A stretch of 64,000 nucleotides of DNA from contig JAJPIO010000016.1 of the NCBI GenBank assembly GCA_021324735.1, positions 62,001 through 126,000 on the forward strand. The letters run 5' to 3'. Positions 8,296 through 16,911 of this stretch are shown in pieces; the stretch's first letter is position 1, and each line of letters begins with the position of its first letter. The position numbers and the translations under genes are program-made. Below the pieces are notes generated by a model. That model ran no database searches. It saw only the letters and a list, made by a program, of their open reading frames with translations, and was not told the DNA's origin. This DNA comes from Bacteroidota bacterium. Its GTDB lineage: Bacteria > Bacteroidota > Ignavibacteria > Palsa-1295.

Positions 8296-10047
8296 TTAAA
8301 CATTAAGAGCAAACCGGTCTTGTGCTAAATTGAAAAGCTTTCGCCAAACAAATTTATTTAGCAAGACGACCATCAGGCAAAGAGAGAAAATACCGGCTCC
8401 CAGAAGAGCAAATTTGCCATCAGTGTAGGCCGTTTGCAGCAATGCACCAATGCCGTGAGCCGAGAATGTCTGATGATGATACTGTACCAGTTCGGCTACA
8501 ATGCTGGCGTTCCAGGCACCGCCGGCAGCCGTAATAGCACCGGTTACAACCGATGGAAAGATCGCCGGAAGGATCAGCTTGCGCCACCACGCCTTTCGTG
8601 GCATGTTATAGCTCTGAAACATCTCCTGAAGGTCGGTCGGGACCGCACTGGCACCCGCCATTACATTGAATAGCATATACCATTGCGTACCCAGCAACAT
8701 CAAAACGATGGAGCCATATTCGATCGAAATCCCCACTCGTAAAAAGAGGAAGATAAAGATAGGGAACAGCAGCGGCGCCGGGAATGAAGACAAGAACTGA
8801 ACGATCGGTTGAAACCGATGAGCATACCGTGGATTCATTCCAAGGATAACACCGACCGGAATAGTCCAGGCCGCGCCTACTACTACCGCAACCAGGACTC
8901 GTAACAGCGAAAGCCCCGAATCACCCGCAATGCGGAGCCAATCGTATCCGCTCACATCATTTGTGAAGACAATAAAGAGTCGAAAGATACCATATCCGAT
9001 CAAAGCCAATACGACTAGTCCAAGAATACCCACTACGACTTTGCGCGTTACGGATTCCTCCTTAACTCGCTCATCGAACGCCATCTGCTGAACTTCCTGA
9101 CGTACCTCTATATATTCTTGCTCGGTATAACGCTGGCGTGCCTGCCGGCGTCGCTCGATGCGACGGCGAATAGATTGCAATATCTCGGAATGCTGAATAA
9201 CGTCAAGGACGAACGACTTTCCCTCTGGTTCGCCAGAAAGCTCTTCGACTCTGAACTTACGGCTCCATATCACTAACGGTCGCCATAATACACGATCGAG
9301 GAAGATGATCATCAGGCCCATGGCTACGATCGCGCCAAAGATGGCGGGGACGTCACCATCATTTACGGCTTGTGCCATATAGCTACCAATGCCTGGTAAG
9401 CGGAAATCATGGCCACCGAACGTAAGAGCTTCGCTAAGAGAAAGGAAAAACCAGCCGCCCGCCATGGACATCATCGAATTCCAGATGAGCGGAATGGCGC
9501 TGGCTGGCAGTTCGAGCCGCCATAGGGTTTCCGATCTACTTAGGTGGTAACTCTTCGATGCATCGCGCAGATCATTTGGAATAGCCTTCAACGAATGGTA
9601 GAAGGCAAACGTCATATTCCATACCTGACCGGTAAAGATGGTAAGCACCGAAGCTATTTCAAGACCGATATTCGATCGCGGAAATATATAAACGAATACA
9701 AGCACCAGCTCTGGTAAGAATGCGACGATAGGTACACTCTGCAAAATATCGAGCAACGCCAGCATAAGCTTCTCCGCCGGCTTATAATGGGCCATTACAT
9801 AGCCGTAGCCAACCGTAAATAAAAGCGAGATAACATAGGCCCCCAGACCACGGGACAGTGAGTATAGCGTGTAGAGTGGGAGGTATGTGAACTCGGTATG
9901 TATCGTGTTCTGTGGCTGCAGCGCCTGGGACCATTCCCGCGAGACGAGCACCAGCCAATACATAATACCGCCTAAGATGCCGAAGACGATCAGGTCGGCA
10001 TAGCTAAGGCGCCGGGGTAGGCTTAGGACGTCGCGGACAAAGCTCAT
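8296..10047 (-). CDS. ABC transporter permease, two fused permease domains
   Basis: Inner-membrane protein of 583 residues with two copies of the binding-protein-dependent permease domain (about residues 75-260 and 375-575), of the NitT/TauT (nitrate/sulfonate/bicarbonate) type. Each copy carries the cytoplasmic EAA-like loop that contacts the ATPase: first LSRSETLWRLELPASAIPLI, then MPRKAWWRKLILPAIFP. A charged helix (SIRRRIERRRQARQRYTEQE) links the halves in the cytoplasm. Such fused permeases normally sit next to an ATP-binding gene and often a substrate-binding protein; neither is present here. The substrate is unknown. The start lies just after the terminator of the ccm operon, so expression probably relies on read-through or a promoter I could not recognise. 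Confidence 0.88.
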   Translation of the reverse strand: MSFVRDVLSLPRRLSYADLIVFGILGGIMYWLVLVSREWSQALQPQNTIHTEFTYLPLYTLYSLSRGLGAYVISLLFTVGYGYVMAHYKPAEKLMLALLDILQSVPIVAFLPELVLVFVYIFPRSNIGLEIASVLTIFTGQVWNMTFAFYHSLKAIPNDLRDASKSYHLSRSETLWRLELPASAIPLIWNSMMSMAGGWFFLSLSEALTFGGHDFRLPGIGSYMAQAVNDGDVPAIFGAIVAMGLMIIFLDRVLWRPLVIWSRKFRVEELSGEPEGKSFVLDVIQHSEILQSIRRRIERRRQARQRYTEQEYIEVRQEVQQMAFDERVKEESVTRKVVVGILGLVVLALIGYGIFRLFIVFTNDVSGYDWLRIAGDSGLSLLRVLVAVVVGAAWTIPVGVILGMNPRYAHRFQPIVQFLSSFPAPLLFPIFIFLFLRVGISIEYGSIVLMLLGTQWYMLFNVMAGASAVPTDLQEMFQSYNMPRKAWWRKLILPAIFPSVVTGAITAAGGAWNASIVAELVQYHHQTFSAHGIGALLQTAYTDGKFALLGAGIFSLCLMVVLLNKFVWRKLFNLAQDRFALNV

Positions 10048-10050
10048 GAT

Positions 10051-10082
10051 ACAAAACGGGTCCGCCTATAAGAGCAGACCCG
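10051..10082 (-). terminator. Intrinsic terminator after ccmF
   Basis: Inverted repeat CGGGTC (10057-10062) with GACCCG (10077-10082), followed on the minus strand by TTTTGT. It lies between ccmF and the permease gene and would end the ccm transcript. Confidence 0.6.
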
Positions 10083-10107
10083 CCATTGAACACTTGGTTT
10101 TTCGCTT

Positions 10108-12741
10108 TTACGCCCTCTTTATCTGTTTCTTTTTCGTTATGAGGACTTTCGATTTTTGGCTTTCAGCTCGGGATGCATCCGGACTCATCTTGCCATGAGT
10201 GGAAGCGAGGAGTTTCTCATACGCTTGCTCAGCTCGTTCGATCGCTACTAATGCTTCGCGACGGCGACGGATAACCGAAAAGCCAAATCCAATTACCAAC
10301 GTGATAATACCTGCCCAGACTAGATTGATATACGGCTTGATAAACGCTTCGATCGTGATTACTTCCGTCGGCGGGGAAGGCAAATGATCGACGTCGAACA
10401 CTCGCAAGACTACCTTCGAATTTGCGGGATTCTGCATGTCCGGCATTAGCTGGAAGAGCTGGACATGGAATTTCGTACCTGGAATAGTATCGTCATCCTT
10501 CGCAGATTCACCGGTCACCGGATTCTGAGTCATTCCGAGCACGAGCGTATCGCCGTTCGGAAAATTAGCAGTATAGGCAACTGCCGTTGCCGTCACGTGG
10601 AAGGGCTGTTGCGACATCATCTTGGTCCGCTCCGATTGCGGAAAATCGAAATTGATAAACCGGAGCCTTAATTTACCATCCAGTGCAGTGATTTCTTGTA
10701 ACTTGCCAAGTGTATCTTTAGGTATTCCGCCTTCCTCCTCAGAAGCCATAAGAGTAAAGTAAAGATCGCGAGACGCATACTTTACAATACCCGGATTAAG
10801 AATAGGAGACTGGCGCTGATTAAAATCGGTAAAGAAGGAGAGAGGCCGGGCAGTACCGGCATAGCCATTCTTATCAGCGATTTTGATAAGCCAATACGTA
10901 TGCTCATTTACCGTATCAACGGGATCGATACCCTGGAATGTCAGAGTGTACTTGCCGCCAAAGGCAGGTACTGGTTTACGGATTGGCAGACGAACGATCT
11001 CTTTCTTTGTATAACCGGCTGAGGCAACTACGCCCAGTACAAATACCGCCAAACCGATATGAGCCACATACGCGCCTAAAAACTTTGTGTCAAAGACAAA
11101 CTTCGGGTAACCGGCCAAAACAAATACGACCAACAGCACTGCAAAGAGGATCGCAAAGTAGGGCCAGAACTGACCTATCGCGGGTTCAAAGAGATTGTAA
11201 TCGCCGGCAGTACCAATGAGTAGCGATAGAACGCCGAGTATTAGTGTAATACCTAACGCCGTACCTAACCGACGAAGATAATCCTGACTTGTGGGAGAAG
11301 AGCGATCGAACGATACCCCCCAATGGCCTCGAAGGATCTTCCAGCCAAGCTCCACATTGACGTAGAGTGCAAAAAAAGCAGAAGCGCTGATGAGCGCAAA
11401 GCGAACGTCATGGACACCCAGAAGTACGATCGCCGCCGTGAAGACGATCGTCGCGATGAACGCGGAGAGGGATTTCTTTACCAGATCATTCCAACTCGAT
11501 TGCCGCCATTTTAGCAACAGCGAAAGAGCGTTCACCACCAACAGGACGATGATAAGCGGAATATGTAAATTGTTATAAAAATCGGTCTCTACCTTTTTCT
11601 GCACCAGTGGGGCGCTCGTACCGATAAACACCACAAGCGCGCTGGCACCAAGCAGGGCAGAAGCGATCGAAAGCCCGGTCTCGCGCGAAAGTATCTTATA
11701 GTCCTGCGTGAATCCCGACATTTCCTTCCATCGCCAGAGGAAAATGGAGAACGGAACAAGAATAAAAACCCCGAGCGCACAGACCAGCATGGTAAAGGCC
11801 AGGTAACCAGGATCAGCGAACGAGTGAACGGAAGCTTCACCAAGTACACCGGAGCGCGTCAGAAATGAGCCATAGAGTACGAGAGCATATGCAAGCAGTG
11901 TAAGCGCAATGTTCGTCCGAATAAGGCCACCTGTGCGTTTCTGCGTAAGCATAGTATGGGCCGCTGCAACGGTCACAAGCCACGGAAGAAGGCTTGCGTT
12001 CTCAACGGGGTCCCATGCCCAGTAGCCGCCCCAACCCAGCGTTTCGTATGCCCAGAATCCGCCGAGTATAATTCCAAAACCAAGAACCATCGCGGCACCT
12101 AGTGTCCATGGCATTGAGGTGACTACCCAGCCTTGGTAATCCCGCTTAATAAGTCCGGCCAATGCGAATGCAAACGGTACCGCAAGCAGGGAGAACCCAA
12201 GGAACAGCATCGGCGGATGGATCACGATCCATAGATTCTCGAGCGAAGGGTTGAGGCCTTTACCATCAGCCGGAATAAATCCTTTGGCCGCTTCACCCGG
12301 ATGTGCTGCGTAGATCGTTTCGAATGGACTCTTCGCAATAAGCATCAGCGAAATAAAGACCAGCACCGAAAGATAGATCGCCATCACATGCGCTTCATAG
12401 CGTTGACGTCGAGCATAATCGAGGAGAAATACGGCGATGATTGCGGTCCACAATCCCCACAGCATAAAACTACCTTCCTGGCTGGCATAGAAGGTAGAGA
12501 AAAGCAAGAACTTGCTTAACTTACGAGAGGCATGCTCGTAAACGTAGTTGATCTCAAAGTGATAGTTAAAAATGTAGTAGAGGAGTGTCGCACAGGCGAC
12601 GAACATGCCGAGCAGCGCAAGCTGTGTGCATCGGCGTGCAGCCTGTGTTAGTTCAACACGTCCACGAGCCGCCAGCGCATATAAGACCATGCCCGCAAGC
12701 GAGGCCGTAAAGGTAAGTGCAAGCGCAATACTTCCGAGCAT
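10108..12741 (-). CDS. ccmF: Cytochrome c maturation protein CcmF (heme lyase)
   Basis: Large multi-helix membrane protein (877 residues) of the CcmF/CcsA heme-handling family, which ligates heme to apocytochrome c outside the inner membrane. The tryptophan-rich WWD domain is clear around residues 235-255 (WGGYWAWDPVENASLLPW), with the conserved HPPMLFLGFSLLAVPFAFAL segment before it and many hydrophobic helices. The C-terminal third carries a long extracytoplasmic domain and then a last helix with a basic tail (KKKQIKRA). It is about 200 residues longer than the E. coli protein. It follows ccmE by 33 bp in the order ccmB-ccmC-ccmD-ccmE-ccmF. No ccmH or ccmI follows, as expected for the Cys-type (system I*) variant. 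Confidence 0.95.
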   Translation of the reverse strand: MLGSIALALTFTASLAGMVLYALAARGRVELTQAARRCTQLALLGMFVACATLLYYIFNYHFEINYVYEHASRKLSKFLLFSTFYASQEGSFMLWGLWTAIIAVFLLDYARRQRYEAHVMAIYLSVLVFISLMLIAKSPFETIYAAHPGEAAKGFIPADGKGLNPSLENLWIVIHPPMLFLGFSLLAVPFAFALAGLIKRDYQGWVVTSMPWTLGAAMVLGFGIILGGFWAYETLGWGGYWAWDPVENASLLPWLVTVAAAHTMLTQKRTGGLIRTNIALTLLAYALVLYGSFLTRSGVLGEASVHSFADPGYLAFTMLVCALGVFILVPFSIFLWRWKEMSGFTQDYKILSRETGLSIASALLGASALVVFIGTSAPLVQKKVETDFYNNLHIPLIIVLLVVNALSLLLKWRQSSWNDLVKKSLSAFIATIVFTAAIVLLGVHDVRFALISASAFFALYVNVELGWKILRGHWGVSFDRSSPTSQDYLRRLGTALGITLILGVLSLLIGTAGDYNLFEPAIGQFWPYFAILFAVLLVVFVLAGYPKFVFDTKFLGAYVAHIGLAVFVLGVVASAGYTKKEIVRLPIRKPVPAFGGKYTLTFQGIDPVDTVNEHTYWLIKIADKNGYAGTARPLSFFTDFNQRQSPILNPGIVKYASRDLYFTLMASEEEGGIPKDTLGKLQEITALDGKLRLRFINFDFPQSERTKMMSQQPFHVTATAVAYTANFPNGDTLVLGMTQNPVTGESAKDDDTIPGTKFHVQLFQLMPDMQNPANSKVVLRVFDVDHLPSPPTEVITIEAFIKPYINLVWAGIITLVIGFGFSVIRRRREALVAIERAEQAYEKLLASTHGKMSPDASRAESQKSKVLITKKKQIKRA

Positions 12742-12774
12742 AAATTGGGAGGACAGGCGTTAGCCCGTCAAATA

Positions 12775-13182
12775 TTAGGATTGTCCGTTGGCTGCCTGAC
12801 CTTCGGTATTCATTTTCCCAGAACCTTCATAGCGCGACGGGCACTTGGTCTGAATATCCGAAGCTTCAAAAACGCCACCTTCTACTTTGCCCACACAGAC
12901 GACGCTCGGGGCAAGTTCAAAATTATTTGGTTTCACGCCTACGTACTTGACCGGCATCTCATACCCTTGACGGTCCTTCATAAAGAAGGAAAAGGTGTTG
13001 CTCTTTACATCGTACTGGGAGCCTTTGTCTTTATCGTAGGTGCCCGAAACCTGAGCGCGGCGGCCGCTTTGGCTGGCTTTTTGGAAATCTGAGTAATCGA
13101 TCTTGTTGTCGACGAGTGCGAAGGCGGCAATTGCAATAAAAGCTACCGCAACGACGAGTGAAATAATATGCTTACGCTTCAT
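12775..13182 (-). CDS. ccmE: Cytochrome c maturation heme chaperone CcmE, Cys type
   Basis: Periplasmic OB-fold heme chaperone anchored by one N-terminal helix (residues 5-24), 135 residues long. It takes heme from CcmC and passes it to CcmF. Classical CcmE binds heme through His in an HxxxY motif; here the equivalent motif is Cys114-P-S-R-Tyr118 (IQTKCPSRYEG), the CxxxY form known from Desulfovibrio, archaea and other organisms with the variant called system I*. The OB-fold core is seen in VSGTYD, FFMKDRQG and MPVKYVGVKPNNF. A GGATCC-containing leader precedes the ATG at 13182. The gene stands 196 bp after the ccmD-like gene, an unusually long gap that contains paired inverted repeats. Confidence 0.93.
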   Translation of the reverse strand: MKRKHIISLVVAVAFIAIAAFALVDNKIDYSDFQKASQSGRRAQVSGTYDKDKGSQYDVKSNTFSFFMKDRQGYEMPVKYVGVKPNNFELAPSVVCVGKVEGGVFEASDIQTKCPSRYEGSGKMNTEGQAANGQS

Positions 13183-13301
13183 GGGGGATCCTTCTCCGAT
13201 GTGCCATAAAAACAGGGTGCTAAAACGCTAAGTTCAGGTCGAAATTTTAACCGAACGACGTCGTAATGATTCTTTCTTCAAGGATCAGGCCGTTAGCGAA
13301 T

Positions 13302-13362
13302 TTTACGGATTTTCGGCAATCTGTTACCTTAAAAGCGATTGCTGGGAGGTAAAATCCGTAAA
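13302..13362. repeat. 12-bp inverted repeat between ccmD and ccmE
   Basis: TTTACGGATTTT (13302-13313) is perfectly repeated in inverse orientation at 13351-13362. Between the arms lie two further inverted pairs that cross each other: GCAATC (13316-13321) with GATTGC (13337-13342), and TTACCT (13324-13329) with AGGTAA (13347-13352, overlapping the outer arm). A transcript through this stretch could fold in alternative ways. There is no T-run that would make it a plain terminator. Confidence 0.5.
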
Positions 13363-13378
13363 GAATCTTTACTTTTGT

Positions 13379-13510
13379 CTACGCGTGCTCATTTCTTTCG
13401 ACTTTACGAAGACGTTTCTCTATGCTAAACATAAAGAGAAATAGTCCTAGCCAAATAACGCCGGAGATAATACCGACGACATAGAGGGCGTGATGCTCGA
13501 GAAAGTCCAT
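13379..13510 (-). CDS. ccmD: CcmD-like small membrane protein (43 aa)
   Basis: A 43-residue open frame starting 11 bp after the ccmC stop, with one membrane helix (YVVGIISGVIWLGLFLFMF) preceded by a short acidic/His N-terminus (MDFLEHHAL) and followed by a basic tail (EKRLRKVERNEHA). Size, single-helix topology, basic cytoplasmic end and position between ccmC and ccmE match CcmD, which stabilises CcmC and helps release holo-CcmE from the CcmABC complex. The family is too short and variable for sequence identity to prove it, so the call rests on position and shape. It falls below the length cut-off of usual gene finders and is easily missed. Confidence 0.75.
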   Translation of the reverse strand: MDFLEHHALYVVGIISGVIWLGLFLFMFSIEKRLRKVERNEHA

Positions 13511-13521
13511 TGCGAGATTGA

Positions 13522-14487
13522 TTATGCTTCTTCGGCCTGCTTATCCTGCAACCGAAGAATGCGAGTGTACATGTCCTTGATCCAAAGAAACACAAAGAGG
13601 AAGAGCAGCACCGATATCCAGTGCATGTCGAGTAACGTGCGGTCGGTATGCGTCTTTCCAGAAAGATTGATGATCGGTGCCTCGATACCTCCGCCGCCCG
13701 GATGAAGGCTCTGAGTGATACGCGGCACTACGAACATCAAAAATGGCACGCTCACAAAGGCAATGATATTATAAACCGCCGCAATGCGTGCTTTCTTATC
13801 TTCACTCTCTTCCAGTAATGAGCGAAGCATGAAGTAGGCGGCGTAGATCAAAAGCAGAATGAAGATCGACGTTTCGCGCGGGTCCCAATTCCAGAACGTA
13901 CCCCAGCTAAAGCGAGCCCAAATACTGCCAGTCACAGTAGCGAGAATGGTGAAGACGGTACCCGCTGCCGAAGAAGCGCGAGCGCGCCGGTCGTAATCCG
14001 GATTCTTCTTAACGAGGTATAAGATCGAATATATCGTGCCCATCAGGAAAGCAATAAATGCGACCATCGACATAGGCACATGGAAGAGCATATTCCGGCC
14101 AAGTTCGCCGAGGCCCTGGATCATCGGAAAAGTCATCATCGGATTTACCCGAACGAGCTCTTTTTCCTCGAATGCCTTTGTACCTTTATCGTAGGCAACA
14201 GCGATGACCAGCACGTCGCCTTCTTTGTACTCGGTTTTATACGACCCATCGGTCATATGCACAGTACCCGAATCGCCGTATAGGTCTTTAAAATGAGCTA
14301 TTGTAGACGATGGATCATACGACTGAAGCGTAGCTTTAACCGGCGTTACGTCCTGCACACTGTTCATGCTAAGCATTGCCGCATCACCAAAGCTGCCACC
14401 GATAGGGGTCTCGAAGGCGATGTAAACCTGGATTGCTAACGCTATCCCGAGGCACCAAAGGAATATGTTAGAGCGAAATATTTTCAT
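13522..14487 (-). CDS. ccmC: Cytochrome c maturation protein CcmC, with N-terminal insertion
   Basis: Heme-handling membrane protein that loads heme onto CcmE. The WWD domain is seen around residues 190-210 (WARFSWGTFWNWDPRETS), with the HVPMSMVAFIAF helix before it and the MHWISVLLFLF helix near the C-terminus supplying the two axial histidines. The protein is 321 residues, about 75 longer than E. coli CcmC; the extra length lies mainly after the first helix (about residues 30-115), an extracytoplasmic segment with beta-like DSGTVHMTDGSYKTEYKEGD that itself resembles a small OB-like or soluble domain. It is followed at 11 bp by the ccmD-like gene. ccmB lies upstream by 41 bp. Confidence 0.93.
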   Translation of the reverse strand: MKIFRSNIFLWCLGIALAIQVYIAFETPIGGSFGDAAMLSMNSVQDVTPVKATLQSYDPSSTIAHFKDLYGDSGTVHMTDGSYKTEYKEGDVLVIAVAYDKGTKAFEEKELVRVNPMMTFPMIQGLGELGRNMLFHVPMSMVAFIAFLMGTIYSILYLVKKNPDYDRRARASSAAGTVFTILATVTGSIWARFSWGTFWNWDPRETSIFILLLIYAAYFMLRSLLEESEDKKARIAAVYNIIAFVSVPFLMFVVPRITQSLHPGGGGIEAPIINLSGKTHTDRTLLDMHWISVLLFLFVFLWIKDMYTRILRLQDKQAEEA

Positions 14488-14528
14488 CGGGTCCTTATCT
14501 CAAAAATCCCTGAAATCTATAATCCCCG

Positions 14529-15221
14529 TCAATCCCGCCAAATTACGTCGAACAGCACGTAACTAACGAGCACCATTGCAACGTCAAACGAAATGAGTAT
14601 CAAAAGGTCTCCTTGAGAGGCCGATACGGCGTTCGGGACTTCCAAAGCAATTCGTGTTGCGTCGGTCGTTGCGATAACTAATGGCATCAGCACTGGCAGA
14701 GCCAATATTGGCAATAACGCACCTTTTTGCGATGCCCGACTAATGAGCGCGGAAAGAATGGTGGAGACAGAAGCAATGCCAATAGCACCTAACACTAATT
14801 GGATCGAGAATGCAGACCAATCCCTGATATGAAAATCGCGCGTGAAAAAGAATTGAAAGAAGAGCACCGCTGAAATAGCGAGCGATAACATTAGTCCGAG
14901 GTTATACACCAGCTTGCCGATAAAGACACTTTCACCAGATGCATACAGTCGAAGTATAAGCGCCGTACCTCGTTCTTCTTCTGTGACGAACGAGCGGGAG
15001 AGTCCTGTCATCGCACCAAAGAAGAGGGCGATCCAAAGTAGTGCGCTAAGTATGCTGGGCTGCAACTGCTCTCCAGGCGTCGAATAGAGAATAACGGAGA
15101 CCGTAATAAGGAGGAACATGATGATCGCGCTAACGCCGTAGCGAGTACGAAACTCAATCGCGAGATCTTTTCGGAGAACGCCTTGCCAGGCGCTGCCCTG
15201 AACTTGTCGAGGGGAAGCCAT
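14529..15221 (-). CDS. ccmB: Heme exporter / cytochrome c maturation permease CcmB
   Basis: Six-helix ABC permease (230 residues) that works with the ATPase CcmA and with CcmC/CcmD to release holo-CcmE. The N-terminal WQGVLRKDLAIEFRTRYGVS and the cytoplasmic SFVTEEERGTALILRLYASG segments are typical of CcmB. The gene begins two bases after the stop of the nnr gene, so the two are co-transcribed and perhaps translationally coupled. No ccmA ATPase lies next to it or anywhere in the window, so it must be encoded at another locus for the release step to work. Confidence 0.92.
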   Translation of the reverse strand: MASPRQVQGSAWQGVLRKDLAIEFRTRYGVSAIIMFLLITVSVILYSTPGEQLQPSILSALLWIALFFGAMTGLSRSFVTEEERGTALILRLYASGESVFIGKLVYNLGLMLSLAISAVLFFQFFFTRDFHIRDWSAFSIQLVLGAIGIASVSTILSALISRASQKGALLPILALPVLMPLVIATTDATRIALEVPNAVSASQGDLLILISFDVAMVLVSYVLFDVIWRD

Positions 15222-15223
15222 TT

Positions 15224-16804
15224 TTATTGCACTCCCAAAGCCTTGAACGCTTCAGGAAGTTTCTTTATCACATCGGTTGCCGTCATTCCATGCGTCGTCT
15301 TTTCCTGTGCTGCAAGGTCGCCTGCAAGACCACTCAGGTACACTGCCGTCATAGCTGCTTCCCACGGCGACCCTGGGTTTTGTGCAAGCATCGTGGCGAT
15401 CATACCGGCGAGCACGTCACCGGTACCAGCGGTGCCCATGCCGGGATTACCGGTAGAATTAATATATGTTGTACCATCGCTATTAATGGTGTATTCCGGT
15501 ACTCCTTTCGCTACAATTATTACCTCGTACGTTGTCGCTAATTTCCGAGCAATGGCCAACATATCACGGTCGACCTCTTGCCATGGTTTACCAACGAGTC
15601 CGGCGAGTTCTCCTACATTAGGAGTAAGGATCGTGGGTGCCCTGCGAGATCTTAAAATATCCAAATGACCCTCGAGCGATCGCAATCCACCGCCATCGAC
15701 GATCATTGGCTTATTTACCTCCGATATTACTTTGCGAACGAATTCCGCTGTTTCCGGATAAGCCCGGTAACCGCAACCGATGAGGACGACATCATTCTTT
15801 TCAAACTCTTCCTGTAGATCGAGCCAGGCGGCTGCCGATGGGCTACCATGCTCTTCTTCGGCTATTCCAATCGTGAGCAATTCAGGCATCGCCTGTGCGA
15901 CGATATGACGCTCTGATGCCGGCACTGCGACCGTTAGATAGCCAGCACCTGACTTCAGGGACGAGCCAGCCGACATGATCGCTGCACCTGTCATTCCTCG
16001 CGAGCCGCACAAACAGAGTATTCGACCCCGGGTGAATTTGGAAGCCGTGTATGGAAAAGGATGTATCTGTTTAACGGCATCGGTCCCCGATACGACGAAA
16101 GAGCGTAAAGCACTTTCGTCTACCAAATCTTCGTAGGGCGCTCCCAACGAGGCGATGGATATTTTTCCAGTGTAATCTCGCGAGCGGCCGAGATAAAATC
16201 CAATTTTTGGCGCCGCCATGGTAACCGTTCGATCCGCACGAGCAGCCAATGGAAAGCCCGACTCAGATTCATGTATGCCGGTATCGGAATTTAATCCTGT
16301 TGGAATATCAATCGCAAGGACCTTCGACCCATACCATTCTTGAAGTTGTGCAATGGCTTGCACCGCCTCTTTGATCGCACCTCGCAATTCGCCGCTTGAT
16401 CCTGTCCCTAATAGTGCATCGATAATAATATCCGGTGGCTCGACGAGTTCAAAAACATCCTCAGTCCGCTCGATCTCATAGATCTCTTCGGGATCAAGCA
16501 ACGTCAAAAGAAGATCGTATTGATGTCTGGCATCGGGAGATAGCTTCGAAGAATCGGCGGCAAGCAGAACCGTTGGCTGAACGCCGCGCTCGAGAAGTAA
16601 GCGTGCGACCGCGAATCCGTCCCCGCCATTATTTCCGGGCCCCGCAAAAATTACAATCTCAGAATCAAGAGTAAGCCAATCTTCCAGAGCAGAGATAACT
16701 CCTCGCGCGGCATTCTCCGTTAGCACAAGCGAAGGAATGCCCAGCTCTTCGATCAGGTGTTTATCGAAAGCTCGAGACTGTGCTGCGGTGAGAACGGGTT
16801 GCAC
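15224..16804 (-). CDS. nnr: Bifunctional NAD(P)H-hydrate epimerase / ADP-dependent dehydratase
   Basis: Repair enzyme (526 residues) that rescues hydrated NADH and NADPH. The N-terminal half (about 1-220, YjeF_N type) is the epimerase: FAGPGNNGGDGFAVARLL supplies the phosphate loop, and IIDALLGTGSSGELRG is also seen. The C-terminal half (about 235-520, YjeF_C, ribokinase-like) is the ADP-dependent (S)-NAD(P)HX dehydratase, with ILCLCGSRGMTGAAIMSA and the terminal GNPGMGTAGTGDVLAGMI motif holding the catalytic Asp. The size equals E. coli NnrDE. It is first in the run leading into ccmB. The stop at 15224 is two bases from the ccmB start. Confidence 0.94.
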   Translation of the reverse strand: MQPVLTAAQSRAFDKHLIEELGIPSLVLTENAARGVISALEDWLTLDSEIVIFAGPGNNGGDGFAVARLLLERGVQPTVLLAADSSKLSPDARHQYDLLLTLLDPEEIYEIERTEDVFELVEPPDIIIDALLGTGSSGELRGAIKEAVQAIAQLQEWYGSKVLAIDIPTGLNSDTGIHESESGFPLAARADRTVTMAAPKIGFYLGRSRDYTGKISIASLGAPYEDLVDESALRSFVVSGTDAVKQIHPFPYTASKFTRGRILCLCGSRGMTGAAIMSAGSSLKSGAGYLTVAVPASERHIVAQAMPELLTIGIAEEEHGSPSAAAWLDLQEEFEKNDVVLIGCGYRAYPETAEFVRKVISEVNKPMIVDGGGLRSLEGHLDILRSRRAPTILTPNVGELAGLVGKPWQEVDRDMLAIARKLATTYEVIIVAKGVPEYTINSDGTTYINSTGNPGMGTAGTGDVLAGMIATMLAQNPGSPWEAAMTAVYLSGLAGDLAAQEKTTHGMTATDVIKKLPEAFKALGVQ

Positions 16805-16854
16805 GAAAAGTATAACAAGTGCAGTGAGTGGCTAAATCCGCTAATCTTACTAAA

Positions 16855-16886
16855 GCAAAACGGCCGTTCTGTTCATCGAACGGCCG
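16855..16886 (-). terminator. Intrinsic terminator of the nuoJKLMN operon
   Basis: Perfect 9-bp stem CGGCCGTTC (16861-16869) with GAACGGCCG (16878-16886), followed on the minus strand by TTTTGCTTT. It lies 26 bp past the nuoN stop and separates the complex I genes from nnr-ccm. Confidence 0.8.
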
Positions 16887-16911
16887 CTCATAAACTCATA
16901 CTGCTCTAAAA

